A stretch of 64,000 nucleotides of DNA from Palsa-504 sp963839095 (GTDB lineage: Bacteria; Actinomycetota; Actinomycetes; Streptosporangiales; Streptosporangiaceae). Positions 18,204 to 26,837 of the stretch are shown in pieces (the stretch's first letter is position 1; every line of letters starts with the position of its first letter). Position numbers and translations under genes: made by a program. The notes under the pieces are model-generated. The model saw nothing but the letters and a program-made list of their open reading frames with translations. It had not been told where the DNA came from and did no database searches. The stretch spans positions 248,001-312,000 of the forward strand of contig CAWIUF010000054.1 in the NCBI GenBank assembly GCA_963839095.1, written 5' to 3'.

Positions 18204-19286
18204 GTGTCCGCCGGCGTACTCAGGGCGCGGCCGCCGCAGGATCAGACCTTCCACGGCAATGATCCTGACACGGTGGCCTCGACCGCCATCTGCCGGGACA
18301 CGCCGACCAAGTGCCAGGCCCGGACGCGGCTGTACCGTCACGGACAGCTCGAGCTCGAGGGTTTCCCGGTCGCCGAGATCAGCGATCACCTCGCCGAGAA
18401 GGACGCCCTCATCTGGCTTGACCTGCGTGACCCGGACCGCAGCGACCTGGCGGTGCTGAGTGAGGAATTCGGGCTGCACCCGCTGGCCGTCGAGGACGCC
18501 GTGCAGGAGCACCAGCGCCCCAAGCTCGACCGCTACCAGAGCCATTTGTTCCTGAACGCGTACGGGGCGAGGCTGGACACCGTCACCGGTGAGCTGGCCA
18601 CCAGCGAGATTGCCGCCTTCGTCACCCCGCGGGCGCTGATCACCGTGCGCAAGGACGACGGGCTAGATATCGGCGCCGTCGTCGAACGCTGGGACGGTAG
18701 CCCCGATATCGCCGGGTCCGGCGTCGGCGGCCTGCTGCACGGGCTGCTGGACTATGTCGTGGACGGTCATTTCGACGCGGTGCAGAGCCTGGACGACGCC
18801 GTCGAGTCACTGGAAGACCAGCTGTTCAGCGACGTTCCGCAGGATCTCCAGGTTCAGCGGCGCAGCTTCGAGCTGCGTAAGAGCCTGGTCCTGCTCCGCC
18901 GGACCGTCATCCCCATGCGCGAGGTGGTGAACGCCCTGATGCGACGCGACCTGCATGTCGTCACCGACGAGCTCATGCCCTACTACCAGGACGTCTACGA
19001 TCACGTGCTCCGCGCCGCCGAGTGGACCGACAGCCTGCGGGACCTGGTGAACAGCATCCTGGAGACCAACCTGACCATCCAGGGCAACCGGCTGAACGTC
19101 ATCACCAAGAAGGTCACGAGCTGGGCCGCGATCATCGCGATCCCGACGTTCGTGACCGGCTTCTACGGGATGAACGTGCCCTACCCGGGCTTCAGCCGGC
19201 AAGTCGGCTTCGCCAGCTCAATCGTCGTCATGATCGTCGCCGCGTTCATTCTCTATCTCATCTTCAAACGCAAGGACTGGCTGTAA
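18204..19286 (+). CDS. corA: CorA-family magnesium/cobalt transporter
   Basis: The frame gives about 340-360 residues ending at 19286. It contains ALIWLDLRDPD, FGLHPLAVEDAVQEHQRPKLDRYQSHLFL, the long stalk helices, and the two C-terminal membrane helices with the signature YGMNVP (GMN) and a basic tail FKRKDWL: all hallmarks of the pentameric CorA channel. The start is uncertain. GTG 18273 has no ribosome site. ATG 18173 has a clear GAGGAG site but opens another frame that stops at 18262, so an indel near 18200-18260 is likely and the true N terminus may be MNVTTVRHGDRVRR. Confidence 0.88.
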   Translation: MSAGVLRARPPQDQTFHGNDPDTVASTAICRDTPTKCQARTRLYRHGQLELEGFPVAEISDHLAEKDALIWLDLRDPDRSDLAVLSEEFGLHPLAVEDAVQEHQRPKLDRYQSHLFLNAYGARLDTVTGELATSEIAAFVTPRALITVRKDDGLDIGAVVERWDGSPDIAGSGVGGLLHGLLDYVVDGHFDAVQSLDDAVESLEDQLFSDVPQDLQVQRRSFELRKSLVLLRRTVIPMREVVNALMRRDLHVVTDELMPYYQDVYDHVLRAAEWTDSLRDLVNSILETNLTIQGNRLNVITKKVTSWAAIIAIPTFVTGFYGMNVPYPGFSRQVGFASSIVVMIVAAFILYLIFKRKDWL

Positions 19287-19296
19287 AGATGTCGGC

Positions 19297-21278
19297 ATGA
19301 CGGGCGCCGAGCGGGCTGAGGTCATGGTGCGGATGACCTTCGGCCCGAACCACCGGATCAGGTTCTCGCCGGACGGTGCGCTGCTCGCCGTGTGCTCGGC
19401 GAACCATGTGGAGATCATCGACGCCCGCAGCGGCCAGGTGCTGCGGTTGATCCGGGGGCACGCCGGGACGGTGGCGGATGTCGCGTTCTCGCCCGACGGT
19501 ACCGTCATCGCCACCGGGTCCTACGACGGCACCGCCCGGACCTGGGAGGTCGCCACCGGGCGGCCGCTCGTCACATTCACCGGGCACGGCAAGGCGGTCT
19601 ACGGCGTCGCGTTCTCGCCCGACGGGAAGCGGATCGCCACGGCGTCCGCGCGACAGACCGCCCGCGTCTGGGATGCGGCCCGCGGTAGCCGTGCCTGGTT
19701 ACCATGACCGGGCACTTCGAGGGCGCGCAGGCCGTGGCGTTCTCGCCCGACGGGACGCGCTTGGCCACCGCGTCCACCCTGAGCGGCCTGGTCTGGGACG
19801 CCGGGACGGGCAAGCTGGTCGCGTCGTTCAACGGGCACTCCGACGTGGTGACCTCGGTCGCGTTCTCGCCGGACGGGACGCTCGTCGTCTCGGCGGCCGT
19901 CGACGACACGGCCCGGGTCTGGGAGGCGGACACCGGCCGGGAGGCAGTGGTGCTGGCCGAGCACCGCGAAACCGATACCGATGCCGCCTTCGTCCCGGAC
20001 GGGACCCTGATCGTGACCGGGGCCCGTAACGGGGACGTGCGGGTATGGGACGCGGTCACGGGCGCGCCCCGCGCCCGCTTCGAGTGCGACGACAGGATCA
20101 ACGGGCTGGCGGTGTCCCCGGACGGGGCGGTCGTCGCGGTGACTACCACGATCAGGGCCCGGGCATGGGAACTGGCGACGGGCATCCCGGACCTCGCGAT
20201 CGACGGCGGTCACGATTACCTCAACGCGGTCGCGTTCGGCCCTCCGGGGCGCTGCTCGGCCTCGCGTCCACCGACAAGACGGCGACCATCTGGGATGTCA
20301 CGACCGGCGTTCCGGTGGCGACCCTGGCGGGGCACACCAGTTCCGTGGAGGCGATCGCGTTCTCCCCGGTCTCCCCGTCCGGCCAGGTCGAGGTCGCGAC
20401 CGGGTCGCTGGACGGCACCGCCCGGACCTGGGACGCGGTTACGGGGCGGCCCGGCGTCAAGCTGGCCGGGCACTCATCGTGGATCAAGGCGCTCGCCTAC
20501 GCGCCCTCGGGGACGGTGATCGCCACCGGGTCCGGTGACAATACCGCCCGGACCTGGGACGCCGCGACGGGTGCGGAACGTGGCGACGCTGCGCGGGCAC
20601 GGCGGCCAGGTCGAGGCGGTCTCGTTCGCACCGGACGGGTCGCTGCTCGCCACCGCCTCCGTCGACCATACGGCCCGCCTCTGGGATCCGCTGACCGGGG
20701 CGCACGTCCGCACGCTCAGCGGCCACGACTCGTGGGTGTACGGCGTCGCGTTCTCCCCGCGCGGTGACCTGATCGCCACCGGCTCCTGGGACGACACCGC
20801 CCGGATCTGGGAGGCCGCTACCGGGGACTGCCTGGCCACGCTGACCGGGCATACCGGGACGGTGGAGGCCGTGGCGTTCTCGCCGTCCGGGAAGCTGCTG
20901 GCTACCGCCTCAGCGGACGCGACCGCACGGGTATGGAATGCCGCGACCGGGAAGCACCTGCGCTCGCTGACCGGGCACGATTACTCCGTGCAGGCCGTGG
21001 CGTTCTCGCCGTCCGGGAAGCTGCTCGCCACGGCCTCATCCGACGCCACCGCCCGCCTGTGGGACGTCGCCACCGGAGCGCACCTGGCCACGCTGGTCCC
21101 GCTGCCGTCCGGCGGGTACATTACGCTGCTGCCCGACGGCCGCTACAAGCTCGACGGCGACCCCGGCGACCGCCTGTGGTGGGCGGCCGGGCTCCGCCGG
21201 CTCGGGCCCGCCGAGGTCAGCCGCCACTTCCCCGAAATCCGCCGGCTGCCCCCCGGCGTCCCGATCTTCCCAGCCTGA
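19297..21278 (+). pseudogene. WD40 beta-propeller protein broken by three frameshifts
   Basis: About 660 residues when joined, made almost wholly of WD40 repeats (roughly fourteen), each with the pattern GH-x-VxxVAFSPDG-xxxATxSxDxTARxWDxATG. Frames change at about 19685, 20243 (one C missing in a C run) and 20573. The C-terminal part (SGGYITLLPDGRYKLDGDPGDRLWWAAGLRRLGPAEVSRHFPE) caps the propeller and is typical of WD40 C termini of actinobacterial NTPase or TIR proteins. No effector or NTPase domain is present upstream: the gene starts directly with a blade (MTGAERAEVMVRMTFGPNHRIRFSPDG). It probably acts as a protein-interaction scaffold. Repeat identity at DNA level could also cause assembly errors. 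Confidence 0.8.
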
Positions 21279-21342
21279 GCCGTCCGCGGCGCTGGCCACC
21301 ATCCGCGACGCCCGCCAGCTGCTCGGGCATCGCCTAGCATTG

Positions 21343-21717
21343 TCAGTGCGGCATCGCCTGCGCGTTGGCCATCATCACCGCCATGGTCTCGGCGAGCTGC
21401 TCCCTGGGGCTGAACTGGATGAACTCCGTGCCCGTCTCGGCGGCCGGGACGTGCCCGGGCGTCATGTAGAAGGCGTCGCCCGCCTGGTAGGTCTCCTCGC
21501 GGTCGGCGTAGCTGACGGTGATCTTCCCGGCGAGCAGGTACCCCCAGTGCGGGCACTGGCAGCTGTCTCCGGGCAGCCCGCGCAGCAGCGGGGCCAGCGA
21601 GTGGCCTTGCCGGATGGTCACGAAGCTGACCGTGGTGTCGTCCAGGTCGCCGCTGCGGTCGATGGCCGGGCCGGCGTCCTGGACGTTCGGCGCGCTGTCC
21701 TTGCTGAGCTTGGGCAC
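21343..21717 (-). CDS. Cupin-domain protein
   Basis: 124 residues from GTG 21717, which has GGAGG seven bases before. One cupin barrel: DDTTVSFVTIRQGHSLAPLLRGLPGDSCQCPHWGYLLAGKITVSYADREETYQAGDAFYMTPGHVPAAETGTEFIQFSPREQL. The usual first metal motif is modified (C-x-C-PHWG), and the second motif keeps GDAFYMTPGHVP. It may bind a small ligand or metal. An 18-bp palindrome lies 56-73 bases upstream and also occurs before the HD-GYP/methyltransferase genes, so the cupin gene probably belongs to the same regulon. Confidence 0.85.
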   Translation of the reverse strand: MPKLSKDSAPNVQDAGPAIDRSGDLDDTTVSFVTIRQGHSLAPLLRGLPGDSCQCPHWGYLLAGKITVSYADREETYQAGDAFYMTPGHVPAAETGTEFIQFSPREQLAETMAVMMANAQAMPH

Positions 21718-21772
21718 GATGTCTCCTCCGGGTCGGGAGACACGACGGTAACCGCGGGCCGGCCGCCGGGGC

Positions 21773-21790
21773 ATGAGGCGATTGCCTCAT
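21773..21790. promoter_or_regulatory. 18-bp palindrome upstream of the cupin gene
   Basis: ATGAGGC-GATT-GCCTCAT, perfect 7-base arms. The same motif with three changes recurs at 23398-23415. It overlaps the C-terminal codons of the HD-GYP-LuxR gene and sits in the cupin promoter region. Confidence 0.6.
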
Positions 21791-23397
21791 CTTCTCCTCG
21801 GGAAGCAGGCCGTGCTGCACCGCGAACATCGCGGCGGCGGCCCGGCTGGACGCACCGATCTTGGCGTAGATGTGCTCGACGTGGTTGCCGGCTGTCTTCG
21901 GCGTGATCACCAGTCGTTCGGCTATCTGCTTGTTGGACAGGCCGCGGGCGAGCAGGACCAGCACCTCGACCTCGCGGGCGGTCAGGCCGGCCAGTCCCTC
22001 CCGGCGGCGCGGCAGCCGGTGCCCGGCCGCCTCGAGCACGGCGTCCACGGCCGCGCCGTCCAGGCGGCCCGCCCGGACCTCGGCCCGCAGTTCCGCCGCC
22101 GCCTCCTCGGCCGTCCGGGCCGGGCGGTGCGGCCGGGGCTCGCGCATCGAGACGTACGCGTCGGCGGCCCCGAGCACCCTGGCCGGCCGGGAGATCGCGC
22201 CGCCGGACAGCCCGCGCGGGTAGCCGCTGCCGTCCAGCCGCTCGCGGACCTGCACCGCGATCTCACCGAGCGGCGCCAGCACCGCCGACTGGTGCAGCAT
22301 GCGCTCGGTCAGGTAGGGATACATCCGGACCCGTTCCCACTCGCCCGCGCTCAGCGGCCCGGGCCGGTCCCAGATCGAGTTCGACACGCCCAGCCGCCCG
22401 AACCCGTGCACGAACCCGGCCCGGCGCAGCGCCAGCACCTGCTCCGGCGGCAGCCCGAGCCGGCGGCCGGCCTCTTCGGCCAGTTCGGCCACCGCGACCG
22501 AGTGTCCCAGGGTGAACGGCGACTTCAGGTCCACGAAGTTGGCGATGGCCGCCAGCGCCCGGTCGAGCTGGTCCGGCGACAGCTCCACCGCCAGGGCGGG
22601 TTCGGCCGCGATGACGCGTCCGCCAGGCCGGGGCCGCCTCCAGCCGGGCGAATATCTCCTCGGCGTGCGAGCACAGCAGCCCGGCCAGGGCCGGGTCGAA
22701 CTGCCGGCCCGCCCGCCTGCGGGCCAGTGCGGTCGCGCCGGCCACGCCGCCGACCCGGTGCGCCACCTCCATGAACTCCGCGAGCTGGGCGATCCGGGCC
22801 GCGACCGGGATCGCGCCGGCCTTCAGCGTGCCCGGCCAGCCGCGTCCGTCCCACTGCTCGTACGCCGCGCCGACCCCCTCGCGTACCGCGCCGGGCAGCT
22901 CGAGCTGCTCGGCCAGCGTCCGGGCCAGCCGCGCGTGCTGGGTGATCATCCCGTCCAGCTGGCGACGCCCGGAGAAGGCGAACTCGAGCCCGACCCGGAA
23001 CCGGTGCAACGGCGGGTTGCCCGCGCCGACCAGCCGCATGGTCGCCAGCACGCCGCGCACGCTGCCCAGCTCGTGGGCGTACTTGCCGGACTTCAGCGCG
23101 ATGTCGTCGCCGAACCATTTCGCCTGCTCGTGCGCGTCGGCGTGACAGCCGACGTTGACCAGCAGGGCGGTGTAGTAGACCGCCATCCGGTCCTGCTCGC
23201 CGAGCCCGGCGTGGCCGGCCAGCCGCAGCGCGATCAGGCACTGCCGCAGCACGTGCTCCATCGGCTGCCCGAACCCCAGGTCGACGCCGAGCGACAGCGC
23301 CGCGACCAGCTCGGCCAGCCGCGCGCGCGGCGCGGTCGGCAGTCCCCTCTCACCGGCCAGCGTAATCCTCCGTCAGCTGGCGCCGACAGCTCCGAAG

Positions 23398-23415
23398 ATG
23401 GGGCGTTCGCCTCAT
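23398..23415. promoter_or_regulatory. Second copy of the 18-bp palindrome, in a divergent promoter
   Basis: ATGGGGCGTTCGCCTCAT; on the other strand ATGAGGCGAACGCCCCAT. It matches the site at 21773-21790 at 15 of 18 bases. It lies between the HD-GYP-LuxR start (leftward) and the methyltransferase ATG at 23480 (rightward), about 65 bases before the latter. Confidence 0.6.
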
Positions 23416-23479
23416 GCCGCGGGGCGGCCCGCTGGTTACCGTCGCTATCAGCCGCTCGACGTGAGGAATTGAGGAAGCC

Positions 23480-24140
23480 ATGAGCCTGCGGACACAAGCT
23501 CTTCGCCCTGACCTACGACCGCCAGATGGCCGGGACCGAGAAGGCCGGGCTCCGCGCGATGCGGGAGCGCCTGCTCGCCGGGGCGCACGGCGACGTGCTC
23601 GAGATCGGCGGCGGGACCGGGCTCAACCTGAACTGCTACGGCCCCGCCGTCGGATCGCTGACGATCACCGAGCCGCAGCCGCCGATGCTGCGGCGCCTGG
23701 AGCGCCGGGTCCGCGCGGCTGGTGTCCACGAGCACCGGCCCGCCGCCACGGTCCTGCGCGCCCCGGCCGAGGACCTGCCCTTCGACGACCAGACCTTCGA
23801 CGTGGCGGTCTCCACGCTGGTCCTGTGCGGGGTCGACGACCAGCCCCGGGCGCTGCGGGAGTTGCGCCGGGTGCTGCGTCCCGGCGGCGAGCTGCTGTTC
23901 ATCGAGCACGTGCGGGCCGGCGACCCGGCCACGGCCCGGCGGCAGGACCGGGTGAACTGGCTGAACCGGCTGGTGGCGGGCTGCGACTGCAACCGCCCCA
24001 CGCTCGAGACCCTCGGCGGCGCCGGCTTCACCGTCACCGAGGTGGAGCACACCGAACTGCCGAAGGCCCCGAAGTTCATCCGGCCCGCCATCGCGGGCCG
24101 GGCCAAGGCGGGCAGCGCCGGTTCAGACCGCCCGGTCTAG
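23480..24140 (+). pseudogene. Class I SAM-dependent methyltransferase, frameshift at the N terminus
   Basis: ATG 23480 begins MSLRT; one indel near 23495 shifts into KLFALTYDRQMAGTEKAGLRAMRERLL, which continues to 24140. The SAM motif is VLEIGGGTGLNLNCYGP, motif II LRAPAEDLPFDDQTFDVAVSTLVLCGVD and motif III LRPGGELLFIEHVRAGDP. It is a UbiE/Coq5-like protein that methylates a small or lipid substrate, related to phosphatidylethanolamine-type methyltransferases of actinobacteria. If the indel is an error the gene is complete (about 220 residues). It shares an operator with the divergent HD-GYP-LuxR gene. Its end overlaps the opposite GNAT gene by 65 bases. Confidence 0.85.
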
Positions 24141-24605
24141 CCATACCCGGTCTCTGCAGCTCGATGCCGTCGATGAGCAGGCCGGCCGGATAGCCGGTGG
24201 CCGGGGTGAAGGCGTCCCGCTCGATTGAGCGCATCCGGAAGCCCTGCCGCTGGTAGAAACGCAGGTTCCCGATGTCGGCGGCCGCGGTCGCGACCAGGAT
24301 CGTGGTCACCGATTCGGCCGCGGCGAGGTCGACGGCGGCCTGGATGAGCTGGCGCCCGACCCCGTGCCCCTGAAGAGCCTCACGCACGGCCATGTTCTTG
24401 ACTTCCGCCTGCCGCGGGTCGCCGGTGCCCGTCAGCTGGAGGTGGCCGATGATCTCGCCGTCGGCCACCGCCACCAGGACGCGGCCGGTGTCGATGTAGG
24501 AGTCCAGCTCGGCGGCGGAGTCCTCGGCCAGCTCGAACAGCGGGCGCAGGTCCTGCCGTCGGGCCGTCGTAGAGCTCGACGTGCGATGGTCTGTCTTTCC
24601 GTCAT
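24076..24605 (-). pseudogene. GNAT-family acetyltransferase, frameshifted
   Basis: ATG 24605 overlaps the stop of the upstream anti-sigma gene (TGATG). The N terminus reads MTERQTIARRALRRPDG, then one base is missing near 24552 and the frame continues QDLRPLFELAEDSAAELDSYIDTGRVLVAVADGEIIGHLQLTG, the acetyl-CoA loop VREALQGHGVGRQLIQAAV (a Q-x-x-G-x-G variant) and NLRFYQRQGFRM. The last 25 residues (QRPGMARPGGLNRR...) have no counterpart in the family and overlap the methyltransferase gene. It probably belongs to the sigma/anti-sigma operon reading from 25482. The acceptor is unknown. Confidence 0.8.
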
Positions 24606-24880
24606 CACGGCTCCCGGTCGGCTTGCCAGCGGCGGTAGAGGTTCATCAGGTCCTCGCGCGCGCGGGGGTCGAGGTCTTCGTCGCGGACCCGGCCGGTGAC
24701 GGAGACGGTGATGCGGATCTGCCGGAGGTGCTCGGTGCAGGCCTCGCATTCCTCGAGATGAGCCTCCACCAGGGCCCGGTCGTCCTCGCTCAGGGCCCCG
24801 TCGAGGTAGTCCGTCATCAGGGCTACCGCCTGGCGGCAGGTGATGTCGTGCCCGTCCGGCTTAGCCCGTGGGGTTGTCAC
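24605..24880 (-). CDS. Anti-sigma factor with zinc-finger motif
   Basis: About 91 residues, GTG 24880 overlapping the sigma stop (GTGA); GTG 24883 is an alternative, and GGAGG precedes both. The zinc signature is H41-x3-C45-x2-C48 in a region of the type EAHLEECEACTEHLRQIR. There is no membrane span, so this is a soluble ZAS anti-sigma factor that may respond to thiol oxidation. The motif HDITCRQAVALMTDYLDGALS is nearly repeated in the second anti-sigma gene at 28636. The C terminus (DLDPRAREDLMNLYRRWQADREP) is also shared with it. Confidence 0.9.
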   Translation of the reverse strand: MTTPRAKPDGHDITCRQAVALMTDYLDGALSEDDRALVEAHLEECEACTEHLRQIRITVSVTGRVRDEDLDPRAREDLMNLYRRWQADREP

Positions 24881-25482
24881 CACACCGCCTCCTGCTCGAG
24901 GTGCTGCCGGATCCGGGCCCGGGCCCGGTGCAGCAGCACGCGCTGGTTCCCTTCGCTGATGCCGAGGATGTCGCAGACCTCCGCACTCGGTAGTCCTTCG
25001 ATATCCCGCAGCGTTACTACCTGACGTTGCGCCGGCGGCAGTTCCGCCACGAACCGGCGCACCCGCGCCGCCACCTCGGGCGCGGCCATCCGGTCGACGA
25101 CCTCGTCGGCCCAGTGGACCGGGGGAGTGGCCCACCACCCGTCCTGGCTGAACCGGCCGCCGTCGTCGCTGAGCTCGCGGTCGCCGACCGGCAGGTGCTG
25201 GCGCTCGTGCAGGCCGGTGCTGATCGCCCGGTTCACCACGATGCGGAACAGCCACGTGCGCAGCGACGACCGGCCCTCGAACCGGTCCAGGCCGCGGAGC
25301 AGGCCCAGCCATGCCTCCTGGGCGACTTCTTCGGCGACCGCCTGGCTGCGGACGTAGGTCCGGGCGATCCGGACCATGGCCGCGTGATGCCGGTCGACCA
25401 GGCACGCGAACGCCGCCTCGTCACCGGCCTGCAGGCGCGCCAGCAGCTCGTCTTCGGTAGTGATCGCGAGCCTCCCTCGCAC
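24877..25482 (-). CDS. ECF-family sigma factor (paralogue 1)
   Basis: 201 residues. Region 2: DEAAFACLVDRHHAAMVRIARTYVRSQAVAEEVAQEAWLGLLRGLDRFEGRSSLRTWLFRIVVNRA. Region 4: LPPAQRQVVTLRDIEGLPSAEVCDILGISEGNQRVLLHRARARIRQHLE. It is coupled to its soluble anti-sigma factor by overlapping codons. The sister pair at 28046-28896 shows the same SEGNQRVLLHR core and the same anti-sigma type, so the two cassettes arose by duplication. The interval between linker and region 4 is rich in acidic and tryptophan residues (DGWWATPPVHWADEVVDRMA). Target promoters are not visible. Confidence 0.93.
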   Translation of the reverse strand: MRGRLAITTEDELLARLQAGDEAAFACLVDRHHAAMVRIARTYVRSQAVAEEVAQEAWLGLLRGLDRFEGRSSLRTWLFRIVVNRAISTGLHERQHLPVGDRELSDDGGRFSQDGWWATPPVHWADEVVDRMAAPEVAARVRRFVAELPPAQRQVVTLRDIEGLPSAEVCDILGISEGNQRVLLHRARARIRQHLEQEAVW

Positions 25483-25572
25483 GAGGACGAGAAATAGTTA
25501 CCGGACTCCGGTAACGCCGCCGCTTCGCTCCGGACCCTCATATTGTCCAGCCCACGAGGTCACGGAGAAGAC

Positions 25573-26337
25573 ATGACAACGCCGAAGCTGCTCGAGTCGG
25601 CCGAGCTTTACCGGCGCGGCAGCGCCACTCTGCTCGCCTCCTGGGCGGCGTACGCCCGTGGCTCGGCCGGGGCGGCAGTGCACCGCCTGGCCGGCGTGGC
25701 CGTCGCGGTGTTCCCGCACGAGCCCGAGCGCGCCGTCTACAACAACGCCCTGCTCGAGCGCGACCTGGGCCCGGATGAACGCGCCGGCGCCGCCGACGCC
25801 ATGGAGGCGGCCTACGCCGCGGCCGGCGTCACCCGCTTCGCCGCCTGGGTGCACGAGACCGACAGGCCGATGCGCGCCGAACTGGAACAGCGCGGCTACA
25901 CCCTGGACACCACCACCCGGGCCATGGGCATGGCGCTGGACGACATCGCCGTGCCCCGGCCGCAGCTCGAGCTGGACCCGGCCAGCTGGTCCGAGTACCT
26001 GGCGATGGATGACCTGCCGCCGGACTTCCTTAGCGCCGCCGACCATGCCGCCCTCCACCTGCTGACGGCCCGGGCCGGCGGCGAGCTCGTCGCGGCCGCG
26101 CTGGCCTACGACTACGACGGCGACTGCGGGATCTACAACGTCGAGACGGCCGAGAAGGCCCGGCGGCGCGGGCTCGGCACCGCGCTGACCGCGGCCCAGC
26201 TGTACGCCGCCCGCGCCCGCGGCTGCCGGACCGCGAGCCTGCAGTCCACCCCGATGGCCGAGCGGGTCTACGCCGCCGTGGGCTTCCGCGACCTCGGCCG
26301 CATCCTCGAATACGTCCCGGCAGGAGAACCATCGTGA
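25573..26337 (+). CDS. GNAT-family acetyltransferase
   Basis: 254 residues, ATG 25573 after GGAGAAG. Two GNAT-like halves are seen: the N-terminal half (FPHEPERAVYNNALLERDLGPDERAGAADAMEAAYAAAGVTRFAAWVHE) is degenerate and the C-terminal half carries the acetyl-CoA loop EKARRRGLGTALTAAQLYAARARGCRTASLQSTPMAERVYAAVGFRDLG. The last codons overlap the GTG of the next GNAT gene, so the two are co-translated. Both lie between the paralogous sigma cassettes. Acceptors are unknown. Confidence 0.88.
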   Translation: MTTPKLLESAELYRRGSATLLASWAAYARGSAGAAVHRLAGVAVAVFPHEPERAVYNNALLERDLGPDERAGAADAMEAAYAAAGVTRFAAWVHETDRPMRAELEQRGYTLDTTTRAMGMALDDIAVPRPQLELDPASWSEYLAMDDLPPDFLSAADHAALHLLTARAGGELVAAALAYDYDGDCGIYNVETAEKARRRGLGTALTAAQLYAARARGCRTASLQSTPMAERVYAAVGFRDLGRILEYVPAGEPS

Positions 26338-26756
26338 ACCAGCTCCAGCTGGCCGTCGGCGGCGCCGACCCCGCCCTGGCCGAACAACTCGATGAAGAGA
26401 TCAGCGCCTTCAACGCCGCCGCCAGCGGCCACGATGATGCCCGCCTGCTCAGCGTGGCCGTCCGCGGGGGCGGCGGCGACCTGCGCGCGGGCCTGTACGG
26501 GTGGACCTGGGGCGGGTGCGGCTACGTCGACCTGCTCTGGGTGCGGGAGGACGAGCGTGGCAGCGGCCTGGGTGCCCGCCTGCTGGCCGCCGCCGAGGCC
26601 GAGATCCGGCGCCGCGGCTGCGACCGGGTGGCGCTGAGCACCCACACCTTCCAGGCCCCGGGCTTCTACGCCCGGCTCGGTTACACCGAATGCGGGCGCA
26701 CGCCGGGCTATCCGCACGGCCACGACGACATCCACCTGATCAAGCAGCTCACCTGA
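26334..26756 (+). CDS. GNAT-family acetyltransferase
   Basis: 140 residues, GTG 26334 overlapping the previous stop. The motif order is typical: GLYGWTWGGCGYVDLLWVREDERGSGLGARLLAAAEAEIRRRGCDRVALSTHTFQAPGFYARLGYTECGRTPGYPHGHDDIHLIKQL. ERGSGLGARL is the pyrophosphate-binding R-x-x-G-x-G loop, and the final HDDIHLIKQL is common in the small RimI-like group. It probably acetylates a small molecule or antibiotic. Co-transcription with the upstream GNAT is expected. Confidence 0.9.
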   Translation: MNQLQLAVGGADPALAEQLDEEISAFNAAASGHDDARLLSVAVRGGGGDLRAGLYGWTWGGCGYVDLLWVREDERGSGLGARLLAAAEAEIRRRGCDRVALSTHTFQAPGFYARLGYTECGRTPGYPHGHDDIHLIKQLT

Positions 26757-26837
26757 CCGGGCGGTGTAACGCGGGCCCCGCCGTCGTGACTGAAGGGGGC
26801 TAATACCGAAATCCCCCCATCGTGCGAGGAGTTCCCC

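Larger units (their letters stand above)
21143..23261 (-). pseudogene. HD-GYP phosphodiesterase-LuxR fusion regulator, frameshifted
   Basis: Two HD-GYP-like halves are followed by a LuxR helix-turn-helix. The first half (ATG 23261; open frame back to about 23366 behind GGAGG) holds YYTALLVNVGCHADAHEQAKWFGDD and YEQWDGRGWPG. After a shift near 22610 the second half reads FTLGHSVAVAELAEEAG, AGFVHGFGRLGV and RLDGSGYPRGL. The C terminus is LTAREVEVLVLLARGLSNKQIAERLVITPKTAGNHVEHIYAKI. HD-GYP domains hydrolyse cyclic di-nucleotides, but the metal ligands here are only partly kept, so it may only sense. The frame has no stop until 21143; homology ends near 21780, so a stop has probably been lost by another indel. 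Palindromes at both ends suggest autoregulation. Confidence 0.8.

Noticed and set aside
19297..21278. A phase-variable WD40 defence gene
   Set aside because: The three shifts are not in simple sequence repeats within one tract; indel error is more likely.
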